In this document: one piece after another, positions 42,329-51,368 of the stretch
Layout of the letters: each line of letters opens with the position of its first letter
Position numbering within the stretch: the stretch's first letter is position 1
Origin: Gp13-AA77 sp035946575
GTDB taxonomy: Bacteria > Acidobacteriota > Terriglobia > UBA7540
Assembly (NCBI GenBank): GCA_035946575.1
Contig: DASYZG010000126.1
Span: 1 to 64,000 of the forward strand
DNA length: 64,000 bases
Reading direction: 5' to 3'
The notes under the pieces: generated by a model
Database searches by the model: none
What the model was told of the DNA's origin: nothing
The model's input: the letters and a program-made list of their open reading frames with translations, nothing else
Program-made: the position numbers and the translations under genes

Positions 42329-44872
42329 CTACTCGTAGCGCAGCGCCGACATGGGATCGGTGCCCGCCGCCCGCCGCGCAGGAATGTAGCCGGCCAGAGC
42401 CGCGATGGCGATCATCAGCAGGCTGGCCAGCGCCAGCGCCCAGGGATCGGCCGGCGTCAGGCCGAACAGCAGGCTCTTGATCAGCTTCGCTACCGCCATC
42501 ACGGCCGGCAAACCGATGGCGACGCCGATCAGGACCAGCACCAGCGATTCCCGCAGCACCATCCAGACCACGCTGCCGCGGCCGGCCCCGAGGGCCATGC
42601 GGATGCCGATCTCGCTGGTGCGTCCGGCGACGGCGTAGGCCATGATGCCGTAAATCCCGATGCAGGCCAGCAGCACCGCCAGGGCGCCGAAGAACCCGGT
42701 GAGCCGGGTGACCATGCGGTCGCTGGTGAGCGACTCATTCACGAGGTCGTTCATGGTGTGGATGCCGAGCGGCGGCAGATTGGGAGCCGTCTGCTTCACC
42801 GCGGCGCGGACGGCATCGGCCACGGAGGCGGGATTCCCGGTCACGCGCACTTCGAAGCGGGCAAACGTGGCCTCGCCGATCGGGTGGAAGAAGGGCACGT
42901 AGAAGCGGCGCGGCGTCTGCTCGCGCAGGCTATTATACTTGGCGTCGGCGGCGACCCCCACCACCACGAAATCGGTGATGTTGGTCGGGAACATGTCCCA
43001 GATCCGCCGCCCGATGGGGCTCTCGTTCCCGAAATAGTAGCGCGCCATGGTCTGATTGATCACGCCCACGCGCTGCCCGGTGCCGCCGTCCTCTTCGGTG
43101 ATGTCGCGCCCGACGAGGATGGGTATACCGACGGTGGCAAAGTAATTCGGCCCCACTTCATCAAAGCGGGCTTGCATGTTCTGGCCCGACGGCGGTTTGT
43201 ACCCGTCGATCTTGATGAGATCGGCGGATTCGGAATGGCTGAACAGCCCGTTTTGCGACAAGGTCACGCCGCGCACGCCCGGAATCACCCGGATGCTGCC
43301 GGTGAGAGACCGGTAAAGCGCGGCGATCGCCGGACCCTGGTAGCCCGATTCCACCGGATCGACGCCGAACAGCAGCAGATGGTTGTGGTCATAACCCAGT
43401 TGCACGTCGGTCAGCTTCTGAAAGCTGTGGACAAAGAGTCCGGCGACGACGAGCAAAAGCAGGGAGAAAGCAACCTGCCCGACCACCAGGACCTTGCCGA
43501 TGGGCGCGCGCGCTCCATGGCCGGCGCCACCGATCACGGCGCGGGCTGTCCCTTTCAGGACGGAATTCAGATCGACGCGCGAGGCGCGCAACGCCGGCGC
43601 CAGTCCGAAGAGAATCCCGGTCAGGAGCGAGACGCCCAGCGTGAATCCGAGGATGGTGGCGTCGGGGCGGGTGTCGAGCGGGATGGGCGTCGAGCCCATG
43701 GAGACCAGGCGCAGGAGCACGGCGTCCGCCCACTGCGCCAGCAGCAGTCCGAGCACGCCGCCGATGCCCGCCAGCAGCACGCTCTCGGTCAGCAACTGGC
43801 GGAACAATCGCGGCCGGCCGGCGCCCATGGCCACGCGCACCGCGATCTCCCTCTGTCTCGAGGTGGCGCGCGCGAGCAGCAGATTTGCCACGTTGCCGCA
43901 GGCGATCAACAGCACGAGCCCCACCACGCCCATGAGGATGAGGAGCGGCGTCCCGAACTGGTCTTCGAGCGCGGAGGCGCCGCGGCGTCCAGTCGCCACG
44001 GGCAAGTGCTCGTTCAGAAAGTTGCGCCGGTCGTTTTCGGTGATGTCGCCGATCTGCGACTGCAGGTACTGTTGAAACGTCAGGTCGAGGCTGGCTTTGG
44101 CCCTGGCCACCGTCACGCCCGGCTTGAGGCGGCCCATCACCTGCAGCCATTCGGTCTTCTCGATGGGATGTTTCTCCACGGTCAGCCAGTCCTCACCGGG
44201 ATACACTTCGGCCTGCATTGTCAGCGGCACCCAAACGTCGGGCGACGAGCCTACGGTCATGCCGAAGAAACGCCGCGGCATGACGCCGATGATCTCGAAC
44301 ACGCTCTTGCGGACGCGGAGTTTCCGGCCGAGGACAGAGGTCGAGCCCCCGAATCGACGCTGCCAGAAGCTATAGCTGATCACGGCCACGGGATTCGCGT
44401 CGCGGAGCTTATCCACTTCCGGCGTGAAGGCCCGCCCGATGAGGGCATTGACGCCAAGCACGTTGAAGAAAGATCCGCTGACCATCTGCACACCCGCTTC
44501 GGACGCTGCGCCACCCTGCCCGGATTCTTCCACGGAGACCGGCATTGGCCCGCCCATGGCGTCGGCAGCCAGGATGCCGGAGAGCACCTGGTTGTGCGCG
44601 GCGAGGTCCTGGAACTCGGCGTAGGTCAGCATGTCGCGGCTGCCGGTTGAACTGCCTACGCTCATGCCGCCGGCGCCGGGATCGGTGAGCAGCACCAGTT
44701 GCTGGGGATTCCTGACCGGCAGCGAATTGAGCAGCACCGCGTCGAGCACGGTGAAGATCGCCGTGTTGGCGCCGATGCCGAGCGCGAGCGTCAGGATGGC
44801 GATGGCGCTGAAGGCCGGGTTCTTGATCAGCGTGCGGATGCCGTAGCGCAGGTCCTGCCAGATGGTCTGCAT
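42329..44872 (-). CDS. FtsX/MacB-type duplicated orphan permease (ADOP family)
   Basis: An 847-residue membrane protein. It opens with WQDLRYGIRTLIKNPAFSAI and ALGIGANTAIFTVLDAVLL, the hallmark of the acidobacterial 'duplicated orphan permease' family. Two permease units follow: a first FtsX domain (LLIACGNVANLLLARATSRQ, then EIAVRVAMGAGRPRL) and a second near the C-terminus (CIGIYGIMAYAVAGRTSEIG, then IRMALGAGRG). Large MacB-like periplasmic domains precede each. No ATPase gene lies nearby, as is typical. Its function is unknown; it may join a separate ATPase or be a mechanotransmitter without one. Confidence 0.9.
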   Translation of the reverse strand: MQTIWQDLRYGIRTLIKNPAFSAIAILTLALGIGANTAIFTVLDAVLLNSLPVRNPQQLVLLTDPGAGGMSVGSSTGSRDMLTYAEFQDLAAHNQVLSGILAADAMGGPMPVSVEESGQGGAASEAGVQMVSGSFFNVLGVNALIGRAFTPEVDKLRDANPVAVISYSFWQRRFGGSTSVLGRKLRVRKSVFEIIGVMPRRFFGMTVGSSPDVWVPLTMQAEVYPGEDWLTVEKHPIEKTEWLQVMGRLKPGVTVARAKASLDLTFQQYLQSQIGDITENDRRNFLNEHLPVATGRRGASALEDQFGTPLLILMGVVGLVLLIACGNVANLLLARATSRQREIAVRVAMGAGRPRLFRQLLTESVLLAGIGGVLGLLLAQWADAVLLRLVSMGSTPIPLDTRPDATILGFTLGVSLLTGILFGLAPALRASRVDLNSVLKGTARAVIGGAGHGARAPIGKVLVVGQVAFSLLLLVVAGLFVHSFQKLTDVQLGYDHNHLLLFGVDPVESGYQGPAIAALYRSLTGSIRVIPGVRGVTLSQNGLFSHSESADLIKIDGYKPPSGQNMQARFDEVGPNYFATVGIPILVGRDITEEDGGTGQRVGVINQTMARYYFGNESPIGRRIWDMFPTNITDFVVVGVAADAKYNSLREQTPRRFYVPFFHPIGEATFARFEVRVTGNPASVADAVRAAVKQTAPNLPPLGIHTMNDLVNESLTSDRMVTRLTGFFGALAVLLACIGIYGIMAYAVAGRTSEIGIRMALGAGRGSVVWMVLRESLVLVLIGVAIGLPAVMAVAKLIKSLLFGLTPADPWALALASLLMIAIAALAGYIPARRAAGTDPMSALRYE

Positions 44873-44889
44873 GGGGGCTCCTCCGCCCG

Positions 44890-46357
44890 CTCGCCGGCAA
44901 TCCAGGTTCCGGCTTGCGCGGCGGATAAGATGCTGCTCGACAATGAGATAGGGAGCGACCGGACGGCCGCGACGCGGCTCTCATGTCCGATCCCGGACTC
45001 GGCTGACCGGTTGCGGCACAGTTGCCACGCCTGGCGCTTCCGAAGCCTCTTGAGGAAGACCTGGCGTCGCCCGCCCCGGCGATTTCGACACATTTGGAGC
45101 GGCAGTTGGGCGCGGCCCGCACGATTTTCCGAGATTTCAGCCTTTCTTTGCGTGCAATTTGACCCGATTTTCGGTTCGTTTTGGGTTCGTTTTTTGGCCC
45201 TTTTGCAGAACTCTGGATGATTTTATTGGACTTATTGGCTTCGCCTCCCGGTTTTTTATAGGGGGTGGCGGGGGTGCTGTTTTCGCCGTCACCCGCGCCG
45301 GGCTCGGCCGGATCTGGAGTGTCGTCCGCCTGAGCCGGCGCGTGAGGCTTGATGCCGAGCGTCTGCAGAATCCCGTTGATCACCCACTGCTTGCGATCGA
45401 CCGCCTGGCGCAGCGCCTGCCCGTGGCGGAACATGCGCTGCTCCTCCGGGGTGTTGACCTCGAGCCGGGCCATGCAGGCACACTGCGTCACCGATTTCTC
45501 GTTCTTCCTGAGCCTGTAAGCGAACCTGGCGTCCTGGAGCTCGCTCGCAACGAGATCATGCAGACGTTTGACCGCTTTCCGGGTGGGGCGGGTTTTTCCG
45601 GAAAGAAGGTCCTGCCACCAATAGCAGATGGTCTGGCCGCGATCGTGCTCGCTCTCCAAATCCCAGCCGTACAGGTTTTTCACCACGCTGTCCGTGTCGC
45701 CATCAATCTTGCGCCTGTGGAGCTGGGAGTCGAGGAGCATCAAGGCCTGGATGATCGCCTCGTATTTGGCGACCGAGTCTTCCACCCGGTACAGGCCCTG
45801 CGTCTCCCGGCTGACGCGGGGCAGATCGCGGGCGATTTCCTGAAGACCACGGGCCATTTCGAGTCTCGGTCTGCTGGCCGCGGTACTCGAGATAAGCGTC
45901 GCGGATGCGTTCCCAAGCCTCGAGACTCCAGGTGCAGCCGCGCCAGGTCCTGGAAGTGCAGCGCCAGCATGGGCGGCACTGGTTCGTACGGCGTCATCAA
46001 CCGCTCGTAGAGCTTCTCGGCCTCTCCGGGAATGATATGGACCGTCTTGTACTCCGCGGCTCCCAGCAGCCGCACCGAGCAGTACCTGAAGGCGTTCATC
46101 CTGGACCGCTCTTTGCCCTCGGGGGTGCGTGGGCCGGTGGATTTCTCCGCATTGGCGCGGTTTGCGGCGATCTGCCGGTCGGAAGCCCTTCGCACCGGAA
46201 GCGCGCCAGCCGGACTCGCTGTCGCCTCGCCAGAAGCGGTGTCACGGCAAGACGAGTCGCCGGATTGTCCGTTGTTTTCCGCAGAACTTTCACAGCCGGG
46301 GGTCCCTGCCGACGACTCCAAGCCTTCGGAGCGATCGGTTTCTGTTTTCAAGATCAT
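44890..46357 (-). pseudogene. decayed NAEKSTGPRTPEGK-family gene
   Basis: The 5' part from ATG 46357 reads an acidic Ser-rich stretch, then ANRANAEKSTGPRTPEGKER and YERLMTPYEPVPPMLALHFQ. This family of unknown function is very frequent in Acidobacteria. Between about 45950 and 45855 the frame breaks twice: LARLHLE continues in another frame as LEAWERIRDAYLEYRGQQTE, then in a third as MARGLQEIARDLPRVSRETQ. The third frame stays open into the ADOP gene, so the native stop is also lost or not recognisable. A 9-mer repeat element (46435-46476) lies just upstream. The left end is approximate. Confidence 0.6.
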
Positions 46358-46434
46358 ATAGCACCTCAAGAATCGGATTTTCGGAGGCGAATCAGGGTGG
46401 AATCGCGCCCAGTTTGAGTGTGCAGGACAAAAAT

Positions 46435-46476
46435 GGGACAATGGAGAAAAGTGAGAAAAGTGAGAAAATTTTATTT
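46435..46476 (+). repeat. GTGAGAAAA 9-mer repeat element, partner of 31271-31320
   Basis: It reads GGGACAATGGAGAAAAGTGA and further nine-base units before TTTTATTT. It is the inverse copy of the element at 31271-31320, with one repeat unit fewer. It lies 78 bp upstream of the decayed NAEKST-family gene. Confidence 0.7.
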
Positions 46477-46639
46477 CACCTTTATTTTCAATAGCTTATC
46501 CTGTGGAAAACTCGGGTGCGGGTCAGGAAAAGTGATTTTCGGCGCCGGGGAAGCGGCTCATGGCCTGAAAACCGAGAAAAGCAGATTCCTCGGGCCGGAA
46601 AAGCCCGGCCCTCGGAAGGACGTTGGCATCCAGGATTCG

Positions 46640-46735
46640 ACGCAGAGTGTTGACCGTCGATTTAGCGTCGACTCGCTCCTCCTGACTTTTTGACTCTCGA
46701 CTCCTGGCCTCGACTCTCGACTGGCCTTGAGGCGG
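46640..46735. repeat. degenerate GACTC/TCGACT tandem array
   Basis: TCGACTCTCGACT-like words recur about every seven bases (TTGACTCTCGACTCC, CCTCGACTCTCGACTGG). This is a short-sequence tandem repeat in front of the S41 gene. Confidence 0.55.
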
Positions 46736-46788
46736 TCGGCGGGCTCTAACAAACTTGGGAAGAAAGCTACCAGGGTGAGGGTGTCTGC

Positions 46789-48038
46789 ATGCGAGAAGGA
46801 AAACTCAGCGGGTGGCAGGGCGTGGCCGCGTTGCTGATCTTGATTGTGGGGCTGGTCGCGGGCATGGCGTTGGACCGTGTGGTGGCGCTCGGTTTACCGT
46901 TCTCGGATGCACGGCCCAACTTTAAGCTGATGTCCCAGGCCTGGACCCTTATCCATCGATATTATGTAGACCGCGCCGCTGAGCGCCCGCCCGTGCTCAC
47001 CTACGGAGCTATCAGCGGGATGGTGAATGCGCTCGGCGACACGGGTCACAGCCGCTTTCTTGATCCGTCGATGGTCAGACAGTTGACCGTCGTGCAACGA
47101 AACCAGTACCAGGGCGTCGGGGCCGAGGTGCAGTCGAAAGGAGGCCGTGTGGTGATCGTGGCTCCCCTGGACGGGTCGCCGGCGCAACGAGCGGGGCTGA
47201 AGCCCGGGGATATCATCCTGCAGGTAAACGGCCGGAACATCGCCGGGCGGCCGTTGGAGCAGGTCATCGCCGAGATCCTGGGCCCAGCCGGTACGCCGGT
47301 GACGTTGACCATCCTCACGCCCGCTTCGGGTGAGACGCGTCAAATGACCCTGATCAGGGCGAAGGTGCACCTCGACAACGTCACCTGGCAAATGCTGCCG
47401 GGCACAAGGATCGTGCATTTGCGCATCGCAGCGTTCAACGCCGGGGCCGCAGCCGATCTGCGTAAGGCGCTAAGTGACATCAACCGGGAATCACCGGCGG
47501 GTGTCATCCTGGATTTGCGAAATAACCCCGGCGGCCTGCTGAGCGAGGCCGCCGAATCCTCCAGTCAGTTTCTACAGACGGGCAGTGTTCTTCGGGTGAG
47601 AAACCCCCGAGGGCAGGAAAAGTCTGTCCCGGTGGAGCCAGGCGGCGAAGCCACCGGCATTCCGCTTGTGGCTTTGGTGAACGGCGGGACAGCGAGCGGT
47701 GCTGAAATCATGGCGGGAGCGCTTTGCAGGATCCGCGCCGGGCGCAGTTGGTGGGCGAGACTACCTTTGGCACCGGAACCGTGCTCAATGAGTTCAAGCT
47801 TTCGGACGGCTCCGCGCTGATGCTGGCTATTGAGGAGTGGCTCACACCGGCGGGCCACGTGATCTGGCACAAGGGAATCACGCCGAACGTCGCGGTTGCC
47901 CTGGCTGCGGGCGTAGCGCCGGAGTTCCCGGAGGCCGAGCGCGCGATGACCGCCATGCAATTCCACGACAGCCGCGACGCGCAACTGTTGCGGGCCTTCG
48001 ACCTGCTGCAACCGGCGGCCTCTGCCGCGAAACACTAA
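46789..48038 (+). pseudogene. S41-family (C-terminal processing type) peptidase, frameshifted near 47725
   Basis: The 5' frame gives an N-terminal membrane anchor (GVAALLILIVGLVAGMALDR), an S41 N-terminal helical part, a PDZ domain (KGGRVVIVAPLDGSPAQRAG, LKPGDIILQVNG) and the protease core to NGGTASGAEIMAGAL, where the Ser is the expected nucleophile. The frame then breaks at GCGCTTTGCAGG (about 47720-47730); the other frame continues as QDPRRAQLVGETTFGTGTVL to the stop at 48038. A one-base loss or two-base gain explains it. Where CtpA has the catalytic Lys (TFGKG), this protein has Thr (TFGTG), so even an intact version would use other chemistry or be inactive. SD is weak. Confidence 0.75.
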
Positions 48039-48577
48039 GTCCCTTTGACCATGCGCACGACGGGCAGCGATTCGCCCCCGGCGAGCGGCGCCTCAAGCGT
48101 TTCGAGCGCGGTGTATCCCCTGGCGCGATAGAAGGGAACCCCGCTGAGTGTCGCGCCCATCTCCAGGCGCTTGAACCCCGCCGCTCTGGCCGCCGCCTCG
48201 CACGCGTCGAGGATCATGGTGCCGATTCCCCGCCGCGCCCACTCCGGGCGGATGAAAAATGCGCGAATTTTCGCAGCATCACAAGCGGGATCGAGCAGAT
48301 CATCCGCGCGGGCGCGCCACTGGTCGCCGCCAAAGAGAGTTCGCCGCCGGCTCCACCCGCCGCACCCGACAATCTGAGGGCCGTCTGCCGTGGCTTCGGC
48401 GGCAAAGTACGTCCCGTCCGCGATCAGTTGCGTATCGACGCCATAAAGATCCGTCAGCGCCAGTTCGATCTGACGGGGCGAGTAGTCCCCGGCCTGTAAC
48501 CCGCGCACGGAGGCCTCAATCACCTCTCGTAGCGCCGGGATGTCAGCCGTACACGCCTTTCGTATGCGAATCTCCAT
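48035..48577 (-). CDS. GNAT-family N-acetyltransferase
   Basis: A 180-residue acetyltransferase. IRAFFIRPEWARRGIGTMIL covers the GNAT acetyl-CoA site (R-x-x-G-x-G/A), and AGFKRLEMGATLSGVPFYRA with RGYTALE is the C-terminal part. The gene is convergent with the S41 gene; their stops overlap. The substrate is unknown; by pattern it could be an amine or N-terminal acetylase. Confidence 0.88.
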   Translation of the reverse strand: MEIRIRKACTADIPALREVIEASVRGLQAGDYSPRQIELALTDLYGVDTQLIADGTYFAAEATADGPQIVGCGGWSRRRTLFGGDQWRARADDLLDPACDAAKIRAFFIRPEWARRGIGTMILDACEAAARAAGFKRLEMGATLSGVPFYRARGYTALETLEAPLAGGESLPVVRMVKGT

Positions 48578-48672
48578 GGCGCCAGCAAACCTTGCCTATC
48601 TGTTCCGCCGGTGGCGTGTCACAGAAGTTCGTTGTATAGGTCGTGAGCGGCGATCGTCATTCCGGGCGCAGC

Positions 48673-48723
48673 GAGGAATCTGCTTGTGCTTTGCAATTAA
48701 GGCAAACGAGAAGCAGATTCCTC
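48673..48723. repeat. long hairpin GAGGAATCTGCTT / AAGCAGATTCCTC
   Basis: Two perfect 13-bp arms are separated by 25 bp. GTCATTCCGGGCGCAGC precedes the left arm, so this is the same family as 25130-25205. The word AAGCAGATTCCTCGGGCCGG recurs at 46575-46595. Confidence 0.65.
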
Positions 48724-48740
48724 GGGCCGGAAAAACGCCT

Positions 48741-48844
48741 ATTCATCAGAATGGCGCCCCGCCTCAATTACGGGGCGGGTTTGAAACCCGCCCCTACCAC
48801 CTGGATTTCGTATTCATCAGAATGGCGCCCCGCCTCAATTACGG
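48741..48844 (+). repeat. 33-bp direct repeat flanking a GGGGCGGGTTT hairpin
   Basis: ATTCATCAGAATGGCGCCCC and the following GCCTCAATTACGG occur at 48741-48773 and 48812-48844, 71 bp apart. Between them GGGGCGGGTTT pairs with AAACCCGCCCC. The hairpin could end transcription of the secreted HAF-repeat gene. Confidence 0.65.
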
Positions 48845-48890
48845 GCGGGGGGCAACGGAATTTGTCGCTCCGCGCCATAAGGGACGGAAA

Positions 48891-49766
48891 TCAGTGTGCT
48901 GAGTAGCCGTGGATGACGCCGCTCGAGTCGGTGTAGCGGCCCACAAGGGTGCCCGCGTTATTAAGGCCGCGTACGCGAGTTTCCGTGGAGCCGGGAACGA
49001 CTACGTTGGTGAATTTCCCGCTTATCTTGGTGTATCCGCTAAACGGGCCCGTGGTGCTGGTACCGTGCAGGCCGACAATCTCGCCCTTGTCGCTAATCCT
49101 GTCGGATGCAGTGAGGGTGGCGCCCGGATAGTTGACGGGGGTGAAGACGCTGCTAACCAGGTAAAATCCGTGTTCGTTACCCGCCGCGTCGTCGTAGATG
49201 CCGACCATCTGTTTATTGTTGTTCAGCCCGGTGAGTTCTGTGAGGATTGAAGACGGGTAGTCAACAGTGTTATAGGTTCCCGCCACATCGGTAAAACCGT
49301 GGTAGACGGACGAAGTATCGATGTACGCGCCCACGATTTCCCCCGCCTTGTCGATGCTCCAGGCATTGGTGAAGGTCGTCCCCGGCGGATCAATCGTAGT
49401 GACTTTTGTACCGACGAGCTTGAATCCGTGCGTGACACCGGCAGAGTCGGTATACCAACCCACCACGTCGTTCGAGTCATTGATCCCGTAAGCCAAAGTA
49501 CTCGTAGCGCCCGGAACGTTGATGATTCTGAACTTACCCGCGGACCACGAAAAGCCGTGGTCCACCCCGCTGGAGTCCACGTAGAAGCCGACGATCACTC
49601 CAGCGGTGTTGATGTCGTTGCAGTCCGTCTCCGTGGAGCCCGGCACGTCAATCGTCGTGAAACTGAGCGAGTTGTGCGCGGCGTGGACCCGACCTGTGGT
49701 CAACGTAAGCGCCGCGGAAAGAGAAGCGAATGCGGCCATCACAGCGAGGATTTTGAGTTTTGACAT
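48891..49766 (-). CDS. secreted HAF-repeat protein
   Basis: A 291-residue protein with a signal peptide (MSKLKILAVMAAFASLSAAL to about VHAA). The rest is a tandem array of about seven units of 38-40 residues with the core GINxxGxIVGxYxDSSGVxHGF (for example NDINTAGVIVGFYVDSSGVD, then GINDSNDVVGWYTDSAGVTH). This is the extracellular HAF-repeat family, likely a beta-propeller. GGAGGAGGG precedes the start. Function and ligand are unknown; such proteins are common in soil Acidobacteria. Confidence 0.85.
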   Translation of the reverse strand: MSKLKILAVMAAFASLSAALTLTTGRVHAAHNSLSFTTIDVPGSTETDCNDINTAGVIVGFYVDSSGVDHGFSWSAGKFRIINVPGATSTLAYGINDSNDVVGWYTDSAGVTHGFKLVGTKVTTIDPPGTTFTNAWSIDKAGEIVGAYIDTSSVYHGFTDVAGTYNTVDYPSSILTELTGLNNNKQMVGIYDDAAGNEHGFYLVSSVFTPVNYPGATLTASDRISDKGEIVGLHGTSTTGPFSGYTKISGKFTNVVVPGSTETRVRGLNNAGTLVGRYTDSSGVIHGYSAH

Positions 49767-49912
49767 CTGGCCCTCCTCCCTGAGGGTGATACAGTCTAGG
49801 CAGGCAGCGTTTCTCTGTCAAGCAGCAGTTCCGGTGATAGTGGTTCAGTTTGTGGTGCAGGCATCTTGCCTGCCGCGCGCCAGACGCAGGACAGCACCCC
49901 GCATCATTCGGG

Positions 49913-51127
49913 CTATAACGGCCTTCTCTCGGGCGACTGCCGCTTTTTGGGGGGCTGTGCAGGGCGCGACTCCCGGCGAGGCGGCGCCGCGGTCCGCACC
50001 GGCCGACGTGCCGGAGGCTTCGCCTGGGGTAGCCTCGGTGCTGGAGCCCTCGGGGCGGGAGTTCCTTGCCGCGGTTCGAACTGCGGCGAACGGGTGGCAG
50101 GCACGGCCGGCCGGCGTGCCACCGGAACCCTGGCTTCGGGAGCAATCCGGGGTGCTCGGCGAACGCCGGGATTCGCCGCCTCCGCCGGAGGCGCGATCCG
50201 GTTCACCCGCACGGGTTCGGCCCTGGCAGCCAACTGGGGCCGGCCATGGTTCACCGTGGCGAACTGCGTACGCGTGGCGGCGGCGGCGCGAAACACCTGG
50301 ATCTGCGCGGGCCGGGCGGCCACATGGCGCTCGCGAGCCGCGGCCAGTTCCGACCCGTTCGGCCGGTATTGAATTCCTCCCCCGCCGCCGTTATAGCTGA
50401 TGCTGGTGGTGTTGGTGGAGTAGTTGTACACGGTGCGGTTGTAGACGTTCGTGATGTTGGTGGTGGTCACGTTAACGTTGTTCACCGCCGCGTTGTATAC
50501 AAATCCGTGGTTACCCCAGAACCCGCCCTGGTAGCCAACGCCGATGTAGCCGAACCCGTAATTGATCCCGCCGTAGAAACCGATGTGCGGTCCCCAGTAG
50601 CCCCGGTGCCAGATGTACCCCACACCGGAAAAGCCCCAATAGCCCGGGGTCCACAGCGCTCCCACATAAGGGGCCATCGCCCAGACGCCCGGCACCCAAT
50701 AGTATCCGTCCGGGCCCCAGGCCCAGTATCCGGGAGTCCAGAGATAATCAGGGCCAGGGCACTCCGGCTGCTGATAATCGGGGAGCGGGGGCGGTGGGTC
50801 CGGAGACTCCTGTGGAGGCTCGTTCTCGGAGTAGTCGGGATAGTAATTGTTGTCCGGGTAGCTCTGCGCCTGCGACTGGTCTGAGACGGGCTCAGATGAT
50901 GCCGCCGGCTGAGGGGATGTCGCCGGCTGACTCGATGACGTCTGATCGCCGGGAGCGACGGGCTGGCTCTGATCGCCGGCCGGCGCCTCGTTGACCGCCG
51001 TGGGATCGCCCGGAGGGCTCTGCGCGGCGGGTTGCTGATTGTTGCTCGGGCCCTTGCAACTCGTCAACGTCAGGACCACTGCCAAAGCAAGCGCCGCCGT
51101 CCAGCCCCGTGTCGAGGTGTTTCTCAT
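49913..51127 (-). CDS. YXWGXW-repeat lipoprotein
   Basis: A 404-residue lipoprotein with lipobox LTSC (MRNTSTRGWTAALALAVVLT to Cys 24 or so). A Ser/Gln/Pro-rich linker precedes a Tyr/Trp/Gly-rich core with YXWGXW-type repeats (WTPGYWAWGPDGYYWVPGVW, then LWTPGYWGFSGVGYIWHRGY and WGPHIGFYGGINYGFGYIGV). A Asn/Thr-rich segment and an Arg/Pro/Ala-rich basic tail end the protein. The family is widespread, secreted and of unknown function; a role in envelope binding or polymer attachment is inference. A composite CRP-type site lies about 100 bp upstream. Confidence 0.85.
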   Translation of the reverse strand: MRNTSTRGWTAALALAVVLTLTSCKGPSNNQQPAAQSPPGDPTAVNEAPAGDQSQPVAPGDQTSSSQPATSPQPAASSEPVSDQSQAQSYPDNNYYPDYSENEPPQESPDPPPPLPDYQQPECPGPDYLWTPGYWAWGPDGYYWVPGVWAMAPYVGALWTPGYWGFSGVGYIWHRGYWGPHIGFYGGINYGFGYIGVGYQGGFWGNHGFVYNAAVNNVNVTTTNITNVYNRTVYNYSTNTTSISYNGGGGGIQYRPNGSELAAARERHVAARPAQIQVFRAAAATRTQFATVNHGRPQLAARAEPVRVNRIAPPAEAANPGVRRAPRIAPEARVPVARRPAVPATRSPQFEPRQGTPAPRAPAPRLPQAKPPARRPVRTAAPPRRESRPAQPPKKRQSPERRPL

Positions 51128-51214
51128 GGTTGGCTCCCCGTGATTTCATCCAGCACAACTCCCAAAGCATAGCACGGACAGGCGGGCAGGCTGAGCGAAC
51201 GGACTGCGGCGGCG

Positions 51215-51241
51215 TCACAAAGGCGTGTGATGGCTGTCACA
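51215..51241. promoter_or_regulatory. composite CRP/FNR-family site
   Basis: TGTGATGGCTGTCACA (51226-51241) is a perfect TGTGA-N6-TCACA box. Another TCACA at 51215-51219 precedes it with the same six-base spacing, giving TCACA-N6-TGTGA-N6-TCACA. It lies about 100 bp before the YXWGXW lipoprotein start; TATGCT on the minus strand (51166-51171) may be its -10 element. Confidence 0.6.
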
Positions 51242-51368
51242 GCCAGGCTTGCGGCTTGCGGCGAGAGTATATCTAAGCATTGAACCGGGGTGTGGCCGAG
51301 CGTCTCCCCCTTTGATACACCCTTCGCCGCCACACCCCCATTTCTCCCCGTCAACTTCTTACGGCTTC

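Larger units (their letters stand above)
46358..46788. other. intergenic region with three repeat types
   Basis: About 430 bp between the decayed gene and the S41 gene. It holds the GTGAGAAAA element (46435-46476), an AAGCAGATTCCTCGGGCCGG word shared with 48711-48730, and the GACTC/TCGACT tandem array (46640-46735). No gene or RNA is recognised. Confidence 0.5.
48578..48890. other. intergenic region made of dispersed repeats
   Basis: The 313-bp gap contains a hairpin of GAGGAATCTGCTT with AAGCAGATTCCTC (48673-48723), then a 33-bp direct repeat (48741-48773 and 48812-48844) around a GGGGCGGGTTT/AAACCCGCCCC hairpin. No gene was seen. Confidence 0.55.

Noticed and set aside
42170..44650. 826-codon + ORF opposite the ADOP permease
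   Set aside because: Antisense shadow; the permease carries full family motifs.
44409..45857. 482-codon ORF as an independent gene
   Set aside because: Its start continues a broken upstream frame and its end runs through the ADOP gene; treated as part of a pseudogene.
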